NCBI RefSeq assembly: GCF_046250175.1
Contig: NZ_CP176468.1
DNA: 64,000 nt
From: Psychromonas sp030397575
Lineage (GTDB): Bacteria; Pseudomonadota; Gammaproteobacteria; Enterobacterales; Psychromonadaceae
Strand: one strand, 5' to 3'
Shown: positions 27,218-36,365 of the stretch, in pieces
How the letters are laid out: the number at the start of each line of letters is the position of its first letter
Position numbering within the stretch: the stretch's first letter is position 1
Position numbers and translations under genes: made by a program
The notes under the pieces: generated by a model
What the model saw: the letters and a program-made list of their open reading frames with translations, nothing else
What the model was told of the DNA's origin: nothing
The model's database searches: none

Positions 27218-28249
27218 ATGAGATTGAAAAAGAAAGTGATCAAAAAAGTAACGTTAGCAACCACTTGCGTTATGTTATTGCTATCGCCGGTTGTTCAGGC
27301 TGATTCTATGCGACTTAAATTTGCCCATCAAAATAATGTTTATGATGCGGATCAGTTATTAGCTGAAACGTTTAAAACGTTATTAGAAGAAAAGACCGAT
27401 GGAGATTTAAAAATTTCAATCTATCCTGGCACGCTAACTGGCTCTGAAGAAGAGGCGTTGGAATTTGCTAAGGCTGGTACTGTTGCTTTGGCTGCAACGA
27501 GTGCTGGACACATTGCTGGTTATTATGAAGATATTCAATTTTTACAATTACCTTATTTATTCAAAAGCTTAGAGCACTATAAAGTGGCGAGAAGTTCTAG
27601 TGTTGTAAAAGAAATTTTGGCTGGAGCAAGCAAAGCCACGGGTATGAAAGCCTTAGGGGTATATTCTGATTGTAATGGCTTTGCAATTGCAAGTAAGGAG
27701 CCAATCAATAGTTTAGCTGATGCAAAAGGTGTCAAGTTACGTGCAATGCAGAATCCTTTGTTTATAGATATTTATGAAGCCTTTGGTTTCACTGTAACTC
27801 CGACAGATTGGGGGGAGTTATACACTTCTTTACAAACTGGAATGGTAGAGGCAGATGATTTAGGGGTTTATTGTAACGATATATTTAAAATGAGTGAAGT
27901 GGTTGATAGTTATGCAATTTTAAATCAAATGTGGACACAGAAAATCTTATTTATGTCGCCAAAAGTATGGGACAAATTAACTGATGAGCAAAAAGTTATT
28001 GTAACGGATATTGCCGACGAAGCAATTGAGCTTACAGACGCGTGGCAATATGCTCGTGAAGCAAAATTCATTGAACAAGTGAAAAAAGATAAAGAACAAA
28101 CGATCACTTATCCTGATACTGATGAATTTAAAGCTGCCTCTGAGTCTGTTTATACGAAATGGTTTGCAAAAGAGCCGCAATGGAAAAAATGGTATGAGGA
28201 AATTCAATACCTTGATCCAAATGCTCGTTTGCCTAAAGCCTTTAAATAA
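27218..28249 (+). CDS. dctP: TRAP transporter substrate-binding protein, DctP family
   Basis: Periplasmic receptor feeding the DctQM membrane pair. A basic N-terminus and hydrophobic segment end in 'VVQA' (cleavage near residue 28). The mature protein starts 'MRLKFAHQNNVYDADQLLAETFKTLLEEKTDGDLKI', typical of DctP. 'GVKLRAMQNPLFIDIYEAFGFTVTPTDWGELYTSLQTGMVEADD' is the family core, and Arg175 is at the position that usually clamps a substrate carboxylate. AAGGA lies 9 nt before the ATG. It sits 71 bp after the eutBC fusion, which suggests that it delivers that enzyme's substrate. This is inference from context. Confidence 0.9.
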   Translation: MRLKKKVIKKVTLATTCVMLLLSPVVQADSMRLKFAHQNNVYDADQLLAETFKTLLEEKTDGDLKISIYPGTLTGSEEEALEFAKAGTVALAATSAGHIAGYYEDIQFLQLPYLFKSLEHYKVARSSSVVKEILAGASKATGMKALGVYSDCNGFAIASKEPINSLADAKGVKLRAMQNPLFIDIYEAFGFTVTPTDWGELYTSLQTGMVEADDLGVYCNDIFKMSEVVDSYAILNQMWTQKILFMSPKVWDKLTDEQKVIVTDIADEAIELTDAWQYAREAKFIEQVKKDKEQTITYPDTDEFKAASESVYTKWFAKEPQWKKWYEEIQYLDPNARLPKAFK

Positions 28250-28372
28250 ACGTATAAGTTTTGTATCCGTTATGTATTAAGCATCTGTTTTATGTAACGA
28301 GTACTAAATGGTGCAGTCTTTATCGTGAGACTGCACTGTTAACAGTATTGTATAAACAGTGAGGTAAATAAG

Positions 28373-28885
28373 ATGCCTAATATAAAAGAGGCTGTATCAG
28401 ATAATAAAATTGAATTGATAACTAATAAAATGAGTAACTTATGTGGTCGTATTTTATTAGTTTCCATGTGTTTTTTAATCATCTTACTTGGCGTGAATAT
28501 CTTTCTAAGGTATCTCTTTGATTCCCCTATTGCTTGGTCTAACACCATATCAAGATATATCTATATTATTATTGCTTTAGTAGGGAGTGCTATCGCTTAC
28601 ACTCAGCAAGGTCATGCCCGTATTGATATTCTTTATAACCGTGTTGGTCCCACAACCCGTAAGGTATTTGATCTTATACATTGTATGATCATGATGGCGC
28701 TTTGTATTATTTTCTTTGTGGTTGGTGGTGAGCATGTGGCAACCATGTGGCCCGTTAATCCTCCTATAATTCCTTGGCTTCCTGTAGGTAGCATATACCT
28801 TGCTATTCCCGTCTTTTCATTACTTATTTTCTTTTATCTATTAAGCAAAATAATATCGATTTTTAGTAAGCGGAGTGTTTCATGA
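28373..28885 (+). CDS. dctQ: TRAP transporter small permease subunit, DctQ family
   Basis: Four-helix membrane subunit that pairs with DctM. The hydrophobic profile and the segment 'NIFLRYLFDSPIAWSNTISRYIYIIIALVGSAIAYTQQGHARIDILYNRVGP' are diagnostic for DctQ proteins. The length, 170 residues, is normal. GAGG precedes the start. Its last four bases overlap the dctM start (ATGA). Confidence 0.92.
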   Translation: MPNIKEAVSDNKIELITNKMSNLCGRILLVSMCFLIILLGVNIFLRYLFDSPIAWSNTISRYIYIIIALVGSAIAYTQQGHARIDILYNRVGPTTRKVFDLIHCMIMMALCIIFFVVGGEHVATMWPVNPPIIPWLPVGSIYLAIPVFSLLIFFYLLSKIISIFSKRSVS

Positions 28886-30162
28886 CTTTTATTTTTTTAA
28901 TGATTCTATGCTTTATTGTACTAATGGCTATTCGCGTTCCTATTCCTTTTGCCTTACTTGCATCAACATTCGTTTACTTTATTGGAGCTGATATTCCATT
29001 AAGCATTATGGTGGTTAGGTTATTTCGCTCCTTCGATTCCTTTGTTTTATTAGCTATTCCATTTTTTATTTTAGCTGGGAAAGTGATGGCAGAGTCGGGT
29101 ATTAGCGATCGTATTATTCGATTAGCTGATTTAATAGTGGGCCGAGTAAAAGGTAACTTGGCTTACGTTAATATTGTAGTCAGTATGTTTTTCGGAGGTA
29201 TTACTGGAACTGCTATTTCAGATACGACTGCGATTGGCTCGGTCATGATTCCAGCAATGACTAAAGCTGGTTATAAGAAGAGTTTTAGTGCTGCGGTAAC
29301 TGCCGCCTCATCAACAATGGGGCCGATTATCCCTCCTAGTTTAATGTTTATTCTTTATGGTTCTATTGCACAAGTATCTATTAAAGATATGTTTTTAGCA
29401 GGAGCAATACCTGGCGTAATGGTAGGTGTTGCACAAATTTTAGTTGTTTGGCTTTATGGAAAGAAAAATGATCTTCCTAGAAGAGAAGAAAAAATTAGTC
29501 GTAAGGAAGGTTTCAATATTGTCGGTAATGCTTTCTATGCGATGTTGTTACCTGTCATTATTTTAGGTGGTATTTTAATGGGAGTGGTTAGCCCGACAGA
29601 AGCCGCTGTCATTGCTGTTTTTTACGCTATCTTTGTTGCTATTTTTGTTTATCGTTCTTTGACTTGGAAAAGGTTAATGGGAGCGATTCGTGAGTCTACA
29701 GTCGAAACTGGTAGTGTCTCTATTATTATTGCTGCAGCTGGGATTTTTGGTTGGGCTTTATCAAACGAACAGTTACCCATGATATTTGCTGAGTATTTAG
29801 TGGAAAATATCGAAGCTACTTGGTTAATCTTATTATTAATTAATGTGCTTTTATTTTTCTTAGGTATGTTTATGGATTCTATTCCAGCATTGATGATTGT
29901 GACACCTGTATTGTTACCTGTCTTTGATATGCTAGGTATTGACCCATTACATGCAGGAATCTTTATGTGTGTGAACTTGATTACGGGTTTAGCAACCCCA
30001 CCAGTAGGTTGTTGTTTATTTGCGTCTTCAATTATTTCTGGTGAATCAATGGAGAAAATAAGTAAAGCAATACTACCGTTTATTTTAGCGAATGTGACTA
30101 TAGTATTGCTAATAACTTATGTACCTTGGATTACGTTATTCTTACCATCGTTATTGGGCTAG
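28882..30162 (+). CDS. dctM: TRAP transporter large permease subunit, DctM family
   Basis: Twelve-helix transport subunit using an ion gradient (Na+ in characterised systems). 'FFGGITGTAISDTTAIGSVMIPAMTKAGY' and 'STMGPIIPPSLMFILYG' are the paired conserved loops, and 'GMFMDSIPALMIVTPVLLPV' and 'LATPPVGCCLF' are the corresponding second-half segments. Its 426 residues are normal. It overlaps dctQ by 4 bp and ends before a terminator shared with the convergent deaD gene, which closes the eut island. Confidence 0.94.
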   Translation: MTFIFLMILCFIVLMAIRVPIPFALLASTFVYFIGADIPLSIMVVRLFRSFDSFVLLAIPFFILAGKVMAESGISDRIIRLADLIVGRVKGNLAYVNIVVSMFFGGITGTAISDTTAIGSVMIPAMTKAGYKKSFSAAVTAASSTMGPIIPPSLMFILYGSIAQVSIKDMFLAGAIPGVMVGVAQILVVWLYGKKNDLPRREEKISRKEGFNIVGNAFYAMLLPVIILGGILMGVVSPTEAAVIAVFYAIFVAIFVYRSLTWKRLMGAIRESTVETGSVSIIIAAAGIFGWALSNEQLPMIFAEYLVENIEATWLILLLINVLLFFLGMFMDSIPALMIVTPVLLPVFDMLGIDPLHAGIFMCVNLITGLATPPVGCCLFASSIISGESMEKISKAILPFILANVTIVLLITYVPWITLFLPSLLG

Positions 30163-30209
30163 TAAGAATACTAATCATAATCAATAGCTTATCTTATTTT
30201 AAAGATATA

Positions 30210-30244
30210 AAAAAACCGATGTAAATATATTTACATCGGTTTTA
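30210..30244. terminator. Bidirectional terminator between dctM and deaD
   Basis: AAAACCGATGTAAAT/ATTTACATCGGTTTT stem with A-run and T-run on the two sides, between convergent genes. Confidence 0.92.
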
Positions 30245-30280
30245 AAAGCGTTAACAGCAGATTATATAATCTATATTAAA

Positions 30281-32002
30281 TTAGCATTTCTTAAGGTTTA
30301 GCGGACGTTTACACACTTGTACATTTTTTAAATGCGTTAGTGTTTCAGCTGGCATACCTTTTGGTAATTCAATAGTAGAGTGATCGTTGTTTAGACGGAT
30401 ATCACCAATGAAACGGCTGTTGATGTTGGCTTCATTTGCGATTGCACCTACGATGTTTTTAACTTGAACACCGTGCTCACGACCTACATCTAAACGGAAC
30501 ATTTCTAGTTCAACGTCAGTTGGGCGGCCACGACCACGTGGCTTGTCTTCGTTGCGTGAACGATCGTTGCGATCTGGACGGTCACCACGAGAACGATCAT
30601 TACGATCACGACGAGGGCGATCGCCACGAGAGAATTCACGATCATTGCTACGTGGCTCAACGAATTTTTCTTCTACTGGTTGTAATGGTTTTTCTTTTTG
30701 TGCCATTAATAATAATGCAGCAGCTAAATCTAAATCATCGATTTCAGTGTTATTTTGAATTTGTTCGAACAATGTACGGAAGAATGTTAAGTCTTCACTT
30801 TCACATACAGAGAACAATTGCTTTTGGAAATTATCAATACGTGTTTGTGTAACCTCGTCACGTGTTGGTAAGTCCATGATAGTAATTGGTTGGCGAGTTG
30901 CACGTTCAATTGCTTGCAATAAACGGCGCTCACGTGGCGCAGCAAATAAGATAGCTTTACCAGTACGGCCAGCACGACCAGTACGACCAATACGGTGAAC
31001 GTAAGATTCAGTATCAGTCGGGATATCGTAGTTTACTACTAGGCTGATACGCTCAACATCAAGACCACGAGCCGCAACATCAGTCGCTACTAGAATGTCT
31101 AGGCTACCTGATTTAAGGCGGGCAATTGCACGTTCACGTGTTTGTTGGTTCATATCACCGTTTAGTGCAGCACTGCGGTAACCGCGAGCTTCTAAACGTT
31201 CTGCCAATTCAACTGTTGCTGTTTTAGTACGAGCAAAGATGATTACACCATCAAACTCTTCAGTTTCTAACATACGTGTTAATGCATCTAGCTTGTTTAC
31301 ACCACGTACGATCCAACATTTTTGTTCAATGTTTGAAACCGTTGATGTTTTAGCTTTAATCTTAACTTCTGTTGGGTTATTCATGTAACGCTTAGTAATG
31401 CGTTTAATTTGATCTGGCATCGTTGCTGAGAAAAGAGCAGTTTGGCGCTTTTCTGGCATCTCTTTCATGATCGTTTCTACGTCATCAATGAAACCCATAC
31501 GTAACATTTCATCTGCTTCATCTAATACTAATGCTTGCAAGTTTGAAAGGTCTAGCGTCTTACGTTTCAGGTGGTCCATGATACGACCAGGTGTACCAAC
31601 AACAACTTGTGGTCCACGTGCTAATTGTTTGAATTGAATATTGTAGCTTTGACCACCGTAGATAGGCATTACGTGGAAGCCACGTAAATGACGTGAGTAC
31701 GATTGGAATGCTTCTGCTACTTGGATTGCTAATTCACGTGTTGGTGCTAAAACCAATACTTGTGGATGGTTTTTAGACACATCAATATTAGCTAATAATG
31801 GTAATGCGAATGCAGCCGTTTTACCTGTACCCGTTTGTGCAAGACCTAATACGTCTTCACCGTTTAATAGGTGCGGGATAGTTTGTGCTTGAATTGGAGA
31901 TGGTGATTCGTAACCCATTTCAGTAACAACTTTTACGATTGACTCTGGTAAGTTTAAATCTTGGAAAGATGGTCCTGCTACTTGGTTTTCTGACTCTGAC
32001 AT
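30281..32002 (-). CDS. deaD: DEAD-box RNA helicase DeaD/CsdA
   Basis: Cold-shock RNA helicase acting in ribosome assembly and mRNA decay. It has a Q motif ('FQDLNLPESIVKVV…PSPIQAQTIP'), Walker A 'AQTGTGKTAA', Ia 'PTRELAIQV', DEAD, SAT, and motif VI 'HRIGRTGRAGR'. Next comes a repetitive RGDRPRRDRNDRSRGDR-type tail (~445-490) and a DbpA-like RNA-binding domain ('FRLDVGREHGVQVKNIVGAIANEANI'). At 573 residues it is shorter than E. coli DeaD (~629), mostly in the tail. AAGAGG precedes the start. A divergent 407-bp upstream region would leave room for a long cold-shock leader. Confidence 0.95.
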   Translation of the reverse strand: MSESENQVAGPSFQDLNLPESIVKVVTEMGYESPSPIQAQTIPHLLNGEDVLGLAQTGTGKTAAFALPLLANIDVSKNHPQVLVLAPTRELAIQVAEAFQSYSRHLRGFHVMPIYGGQSYNIQFKQLARGPQVVVGTPGRIMDHLKRKTLDLSNLQALVLDEADEMLRMGFIDDVETIMKEMPEKRQTALFSATMPDQIKRITKRYMNNPTEVKIKAKTSTVSNIEQKCWIVRGVNKLDALTRMLETEEFDGVIIFARTKTATVELAERLEARGYRSAALNGDMNQQTRERAIARLKSGSLDILVATDVAARGLDVERISLVVNYDIPTDTESYVHRIGRTGRAGRTGKAILFAAPRERRLLQAIERATRQPITIMDLPTRDEVTQTRIDNFQKQLFSVCESEDLTFFRTLFEQIQNNTEIDDLDLAAALLLMAQKEKPLQPVEEKFVEPRSNDREFSRGDRPRRDRNDRSRGDRPDRNDRSRNEDKPRGRGRPTDVELEMFRLDVGREHGVQVKNIVGAIANEANINSRFIGDIRLNNDHSTIELPKGMPAETLTHLKNVQVCKRPLNLKKC

Positions 32003-32409
32003 AAGTGGCCTCTTGAGTTTATAAAATGCTGCACATTGCTCGAATGTGCGTTAAATTCAGCCTATACCTACATCAGCCTAACAACTTAATATTGTTAAAC
32101 GTGGTCCATTAACTTTTCGCGAAATCAATCGCGGAGTAGGTGTTACTCTGAATATTTTGCTTCGCTTTAGATGGATCATTTTGCGAGGGAGGCGCATTCT
32201 ACTGCATTTGTGTATTAAATGCTCGCTTTATTTTGACAAACAGCACGTTTTTTACAAAATTATTGTGCTAAGCATAAGAAATGTCGAAGGTTATCTTGTG
32301 ATCTTAAATGTTAAGTGCTTTATCTTTTGATTTTTATTTTATTTAACTTTCTTATTACTTAGGTTATAACGGTGCGCAAAATGTAATGTGTAACTAGGAT
32401 GAGTTAATA
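32003..32409. other. Divergent intergenic region deaD / yjeH
   Basis: 407 bp. No gene is supported. It contains a small GC-rich inverted repeat (TCGCG at ~32117 with CGCGG at ~32130) and AT-rich DNA near the yjeH start. Long deaD leaders are known in relatives; none is proved here. Confidence 0.4.
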
Positions 32410-33681
32410 ATGGCAAAAACAGAAAAATTATCAGTAATGCAAGGTGTTGCTATGTTGGTGTCAGCTTTACTGGGGTCTGGTGTTTTTATTATTCCTGCTA
32501 TTGCCTCACAAGTATCAGGTAGTTGGTCATTATTAGCATGGGCGATTATGGGAGTGTTAATTGCTCCAATCGTCTTTACCTTTGCGCAGCTTGGTAAGTT
32601 TTATCCCCATGCCGGAGGCACTGCATATTATGTGCAGCAAGCGTTTGGAGAAAGAAGTGGACGGTTAGTGAGTTGGTTATTTATTTGGGTAGTTGCTTTA
32701 GGCACGCCAGTAATCACCATTACAGCGGCAAATTTCTTACAAAATGCCTTAGTTGAAATGCATTTACTGAGCGATGCAGTTGATTACCGCTTAATGATTG
32801 CCATTGGTATTTTATGTTTAGTATTTGTAATTAACTTATTAGGCTTAAAGACTGCTGCTATTATTCAATCGGTATTAAGTGTACTAATTGTCAGTACGTT
32901 ATTATTCGCCTCTTTAGATGTGCAGTTACAACAAAATTTACCCTTACCCACTGCTGAATTTAGTGTTAGTAAAGTCGCACTAACGGCAACTTTTATTTTG
33001 TGGTGCTTTTTAGGAATAGAAGCTATTACGCATATTGCCGATGATTTTAGGCATCCTGAACGTGATTTCCCATTAACTATTTTTATCGGTATTACTATTG
33101 CTCTAGTGGTGTATGCCTTGATTAGTATTAGCCTTTTAAAAATGGGGTTTTATGGTGATCAAGAGAAGAACTTAAACTCTGTGGTGCATCTTGTTGAGGC
33201 AAGCTTAGGGAGCAAAGGTTATTTATTAGTTAATTTAGTGGGCTTTTGCACCTGCTTTATTTCTATTAGTTTATATTTTGTAGGTTTTTCTCGGTTATTG
33301 CAGAGCATGGCTATACAACAACAGATCCACAGTTCATTTCAACGCATTAATTCACATAAGGTTGCTTATTGGGGATTAAGCTTTGCAGTCGCTCTTTGTT
33401 TAAGTATGTTGCTAGTTGCAGATTCAATGCAGTTAGCGGTGGATAACTTGATTGCTTATGCTAATGGTTTATTTATCTTAATTTATTTAGCTGCAGGTAT
33501 TGCTGGCGTGAAGTTATTAACAGGTAAAGCAAGGTATTTAGCTATGATCGCAAGTGTGACGTGCTTAATATTGTTTATTGCTTTGGGGAAGGAGATGTTA
33601 TTTGCGTTGTGCTTAGTAGCTGCCTTAAGCGTTTATTATACGGTTATCTATTCTTCAGATAACCGTATTAATGCTAGCTAA
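32410..33681 (+). CDS. yjeH: APC family amino acid transporter, YjeH-like (L-methionine/branched-chain exporter)
   Basis: Inner-membrane amino acid transporter. It resembles E. coli YjeH, an exporter of methionine and branched-chain amino acids. 'LLGSGVFIIPAIASQVSGSWSLLAWAI', 'FYPHAGGTAYYVQQAFG' and 'FILWCFLGIEAITHIADDFRHPERDFP' line up with YjeH segments, and the length of 423 is nearly identical. Export direction is inferred from the homologue. Its 3' end carries a perfect 11-bp hairpin (33639-33667) just before the convergent nfuA. Confidence 0.85.
   Translation: MAKTEKLSVMQGVAMLVSALLGSGVFIIPAIASQVSGSWSLLAWAIMGVLIAPIVFTFAQLGKFYPHAGGTAYYVQQAFGERSGRLVSWLFIWVVALGTPVITITAANFLQNALVEMHLLSDAVDYRLMIAIGILCLVFVINLLGLKTAAIIQSVLSVLIVSTLLFASLDVQLQQNLPLPTAEFSVSKVALTATFILWCFLGIEAITHIADDFRHPERDFPLTIFIGITIALVVYALISISLLKMGFYGDQEKNLNSVVHLVEASLGSKGYLLVNLVGFCTCFISISLYFVGFSRLLQSMAIQQQIHSSFQRINSHKVAYWGLSFAVALCLSMLLVADSMQLAVDNLIAYANGLFILIYLAAGIAGVKLLTGKARYLAMIASVTCLILFIALGKEMLFALCLVAALSVYYTVIYSSDNRINAS
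33639..33667. other. Perfect 11-bp hairpin in the last codons of yjeH
   Basis: TACGGTTATCT and AGATAACCGTA enclose a 7-nt loop inside the coding region. No T-run follows on either strand, so it may act as an RNA end-protector or an imperfect terminator for convergent transcription. Confidence 0.5.
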
Positions 33682-33687
33682 TCAGGG

Positions 33688-34269
33688 TTACTTGTAGAAA
33701 GAGTGATCGCCTTGAGCATGTTCTGTGACATCACGCACTGCATTTAGCTCGCCAGAGAACTCTTCTAATAGCTCTTTCTCGATGCCTTCTTTTAATGTTA
33801 AATCTACTTGTGAGCAACCATTACAACCACCACCAAATTCGATGATAGCTACTTGATCTTCAGTCACTTCGATTAACTTGATAAAACCGCCGTGACTAGC
33901 AAGTTGTGGGTTGATCTGCACTTGAATAACGTATTCAACACGTTCAATAAGTGGTGCATCGTCTTTCACTTTACGCATTTTAGCATTTGGCGCTTTTAGC
34001 GTTAACTGTGTACCAGTATCTTCTTCTACTAGATCAACAAATGCATCTTCTAAGAAAGGTAGGCTTACTTCATCTACTAAAGCATCAAAACCTTCAAAGC
34101 TTAAACGTGTATCGCTCTCTTCAACTGCTTCTGGTGGGCAGTAAGATACACCACACTCTGCTTTTGGTGTGCCCGGGTTGATAACAAACACTCGGATGTT
34201 AGTGCCTTCTTTTTGCGGCGCTAGTAATTTTGCAAAGTGTGCTTGTGCAACTGGAGTAATTTCGATCAT
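33688..34269 (-). CDS. nfuA: Fe-S biogenesis scaffold/carrier protein NfuA
   Basis: Carries and delivers [4Fe-4S] clusters to apo-proteins. The N-terminal ~100 residues are an A-type-like degenerate domain ('VFVINPGTPKAECGVSYCPPEA'). The C-terminal Nfu domain has the cluster-binding CxxC in 'FGGGCNGCSQVDLTLKEGIE'. The length, 193, is standard. The neighbourhood comF/bioH/nfuA matches the E. coli gntX-bioH-nfuA region. Confidence 0.95.
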   Translation of the reverse strand: MIEITPVAQAHFAKLLAPQKEGTNIRVFVINPGTPKAECGVSYCPPEAVEESDTRLSFEGFDALVDEVSLPFLEDAFVDLVEEDTGTQLTLKAPNAKMRKVKDDAPLIERVEYVIQVQINPQLASHGGFIKLIEVTEDQVAIIEFGGGCNGCSQVDLTLKEGIEKELLEEFSGELNAVRDVTEHAQGDHSFYK

Positions 34270-34416
34270 GTTAAACCTTTATGCTTGAGTAATTTACTTG
34301 GGCATTATAACGACAATTCCTTATAATAATAATGAAAACAGTAAAATTGCTAAAAATAATAAGTATATGATAGAACCGATGATGCTTATTTTATCAAAGA
34401 TAATCTATTCATATAG

Positions 34417-35172
34417 CTAGTTAGCTTGATCACCCAATTCAGTTCTACTAATACACCACACGTCTACTTTTTTGACACCTGCGCTAAGTAAACACTCACA
34501 AATACTATTAATAGTTGCCCCAGTAGTTACTACATCATCAATCAAAACAACATGTTTTCCCTGTAAATTAAGTGTAGGAACAGCCATTGAAAAGGCGTTG
34601 CTTAGATTTAGGTTACGTTGTTTACGGGTTAAGCCCTCTTGCGCTGTAGTTGCTTTATTACGGTCAATGGGAGTTACTAATTTAGCGCGCAGGGGAAGCT
34701 GCTTTAAAAGTGCATCTGCGATTAAATGAGCTTGGTTAAAACCACGAATTCGATGCTTTTTAGGATGCAGCGGTACGGGCAGTATATAATCAATCTGTTT
34801 TTGTTGGTCTTCGCTGTAACTCTGTTTAACTATATTGGCCAATAGTAGTCCTAATAAATCTCCATATATTAGTTGATGCTGGTATTTGAGCTTCTTTATT
34901 AACGCTGGAAAAGGCGCTTGATAACCTGAAACGGCAACTAACCGGTTAAATTTAAAGGGGTGCTTCAAACATTCCCCGCAAACATTTTGTGTTTGTGCCA
35001 AACCATAACCACAATGTAAACAACAAGGTCTCTCTGTTAATATTGCTTGATTACAATGCTGACAAATCAACTGGTCTGCACTGTGTAAACCACACATAAG
35101 GCAATGACTGGGTAAACAAGCGGAGAATAAAGCTTGGCTTTCGCTGATAAGTCGAGTTAGGAAATATAGCAT
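34417..35172 (-). CDS. ComF/GntX family phosphoribosyltransferase-like protein
   Basis: N-terminal zinc-ribbon-like cysteines ('CLMCG', 'CQHC', 'CLHCG', 'CGEC') precede a phosphoribosyltransferase domain with the PRPP motif 'HVVLIDDVVTTGATINS' near the C-terminus. The same architecture occurs in ComF (DNA uptake) and E. coli GntX. Divergent from bioH with 30 bp between starts, the conserved arrangement. A competence role is possible, as in Vibrio relatives, but is not shown by the sequence. Confidence 0.88.
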   Translation of the reverse strand: MLYFLTRLISESQALFSACLPSHCLMCGLHSADQLICQHCNQAILTERPCCLHCGYGLAQTQNVCGECLKHPFKFNRLVAVSGYQAPFPALIKKLKYQHQLIYGDLLGLLLANIVKQSYSEDQQKQIDYILPVPLHPKKHRIRGFNQAHLIADALLKQLPLRAKLVTPIDRNKATTAQEGLTRKQRNLNLSNAFSMAVPTLNLQGKHVVLIDDVVTTGATINSICECLLSAGVKKVDVWCISRTELGDQAN

Positions 35173-35202
35173 AGTAAGTACCTATAAATTAACGAGGTAA
35201 GA

Positions 35203-36003
35203 GTGAGTATAGAACAGAAGATGAAACAGAATGGCCCCTTTGCTTATCAAACTTTTGGCACAGGTAAAGATTTAGTATTGATTCATGGATGGGGTGTGAA
35301 CAGTACTATTTGGGAGCCTGTTGTTAAGCAATTAAGTGATCATTATTGTGTGCATTTAGTTAACCTGCCAGGATTTGCTGGCGAACCAGAGTTAGAGGCT
35401 TATACCTTAGAGAATATCGCCGAAACCTTGTTGGCTTACTTACCAGAAAAAGCTGTTTGGTGCGGTTGGTCTTTAGGTGGATTAATTGCTACTCATATCG
35501 CATATCATTATCCAGCGCGCGTTGAAAAGTTAATTCAGGTTTGTTCTGCACTTAAGTTTGTTGAAGAAGGGCAATGGCAAGGGGTTGAAAAGTCGGTGTT
35601 TAGTGCTTTTAAACTTGGAGTGACGAAGCAGCCGCAAAAAACAGTAAATCGATTTTTGTCTACGCTCGCTATGGGCAGTAATACTGTGAAAACTGATATC
35701 GCAACGATAAAACAGTTAATGTCAGAGCAAATAGGAGCTAAGCCATCTGCTTTATTAGGTGGATTAGTGCTGCTCGATGAAGTGGACCTGAGACAGGAGT
35801 TCAGTCAATTGACTATGCCTTCGTTAACCATTTTAGGTGAGCAAGATAATTTAGTGTCTGTGGTTAATAAAGAAAAATTAGCCGAGTTATCGTCGATTAA
35901 TCAACAGGTTATTTTTCAACAATCTTCACATGCGCCATTCATTAGTGAACCTATCTTATTTCATCAGGTCTTAATATCGTTCATTGGCTCTCAAAAACAG
36001 TGA
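35203..36003 (+). CDS. bioH: Pimeloyl-ACP methyl ester carboxylesterase BioH
   Basis: Releases pimeloyl-ACP from its methyl ester in biotin synthesis. Alpha/beta-hydrolase: 'LIHGWGVNSTIW' oxyanion segment, nucleophile Ser90 in 'CGWSLGG', acid Asp in 'LGEQDNLV', and catalytic His in 'SSHAPFIS'. 266 residues. The start is GTG with GAGG 6 nt upstream; the in-frame ATG six codons later has no ribosome-binding site. 'VDLRQEFSQLTMPSL' closely resembles E. coli BioH. Confidence 0.92.
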   Translation: MSIEQKMKQNGPFAYQTFGTGKDLVLIHGWGVNSTIWEPVVKQLSDHYCVHLVNLPGFAGEPELEAYTLENIAETLLAYLPEKAVWCGWSLGGLIATHIAYHYPARVEKLIQVCSALKFVEEGQWQGVEKSVFSAFKLGVTKQPQKTVNRFLSTLAMGSNTVKTDIATIKQLMSEQIGAKPSALLGGLVLLDEVDLRQEFSQLTMPSLTILGEQDNLVSVVNKEKLAELSSINQQVIFQQSSHAPFISEPILFHQVLISFIGSQKQ

Positions 36004-36029
36004 ATAAACTTTATTTTTGCTTAAAAATT

Positions 36030-36042
36030 AACCATAATGGTT
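36030..36042. promoter_or_regulatory. AACCAT-N-ATGGTT palindrome, copy 1
   Basis: 13-bp palindrome AACCATAATGGTT ahead of the small gene at 36073. A near-identical copy lies at 36353. Candidate operator pair. Confidence 0.4.
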
Positions 36043-36072
36043 GGTAATTGTATATTTTAGTGGGAGGTCTTT

Positions 36073-36348
36073 ATGGAAATAAATTCAGCATTTTCTTCAG
36101 GTGTGAATAGCTTAAATAAAGCGTCGCTGCAAATAACTGAATCCAGTGATCGTATTGCTAAGCAAACAACAAGCCATCAAAGTACTTCGCAAAACCCAGA
36201 AGGGGCAAGTGCGCATAGTTATGTTTCGGGTCCGGTAACTACTGAATTAGTGAATATGAAGCTAGCGGAAATCCAAGCTCAATCAGCTGCTAAAGTGATC
36301 ACTACGGCAGACGACATGGTTGGCTCACTCATTGATGTGTCTGTTTAA
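36073..36348 (+). CDS. Small protein with flagellar rod/hook-like C-terminal motif
   Basis: 91-residue protein not assigned to a family. The middle is Ser/Thr/Gln-rich and probably flexible. The last ~30 residues ('ELVNMKLAEIQAQSAAKVITTADDMVGSLIDV') resemble the C-terminal helix shared by flagellar rod and hook proteins (FlgB/C/E/G), where 'AKVI-TADEM' is typical. GGGAGG lies 7 nt ahead of the ATG. No flagellar genes are nearby, so this could be a stand-alone derivative or a convergent helix. It is followed 11 bp later by another small gene. Confidence 0.7.
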   Translation: MEINSAFSSGVNSLNKASLQITESSDRIAKQTTSHQSTSQNPEGASAHSYVSGPVTTELVNMKLAEIQAQSAAKVITTADDMVGSLIDVSV

Positions 36349-36352
36349 CGCT

Positions 36353-36365
36353 AACCATTATGGTT
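36353..36365. promoter_or_regulatory. AACCAT-N-ATGGTT palindrome, copy 2 (over a start codon)
   Basis: AACCATTATGGTT overlaps the ATG of the next small gene (36360). It could control translation or transcription of that gene. Confidence 0.4.

Noticed and set aside
30520..30852. Plus-strand frames opposite the deaD tail
   Set aside because: They mirror the Arg/Asp-rich repeats of DeaD and have low-complexity products.
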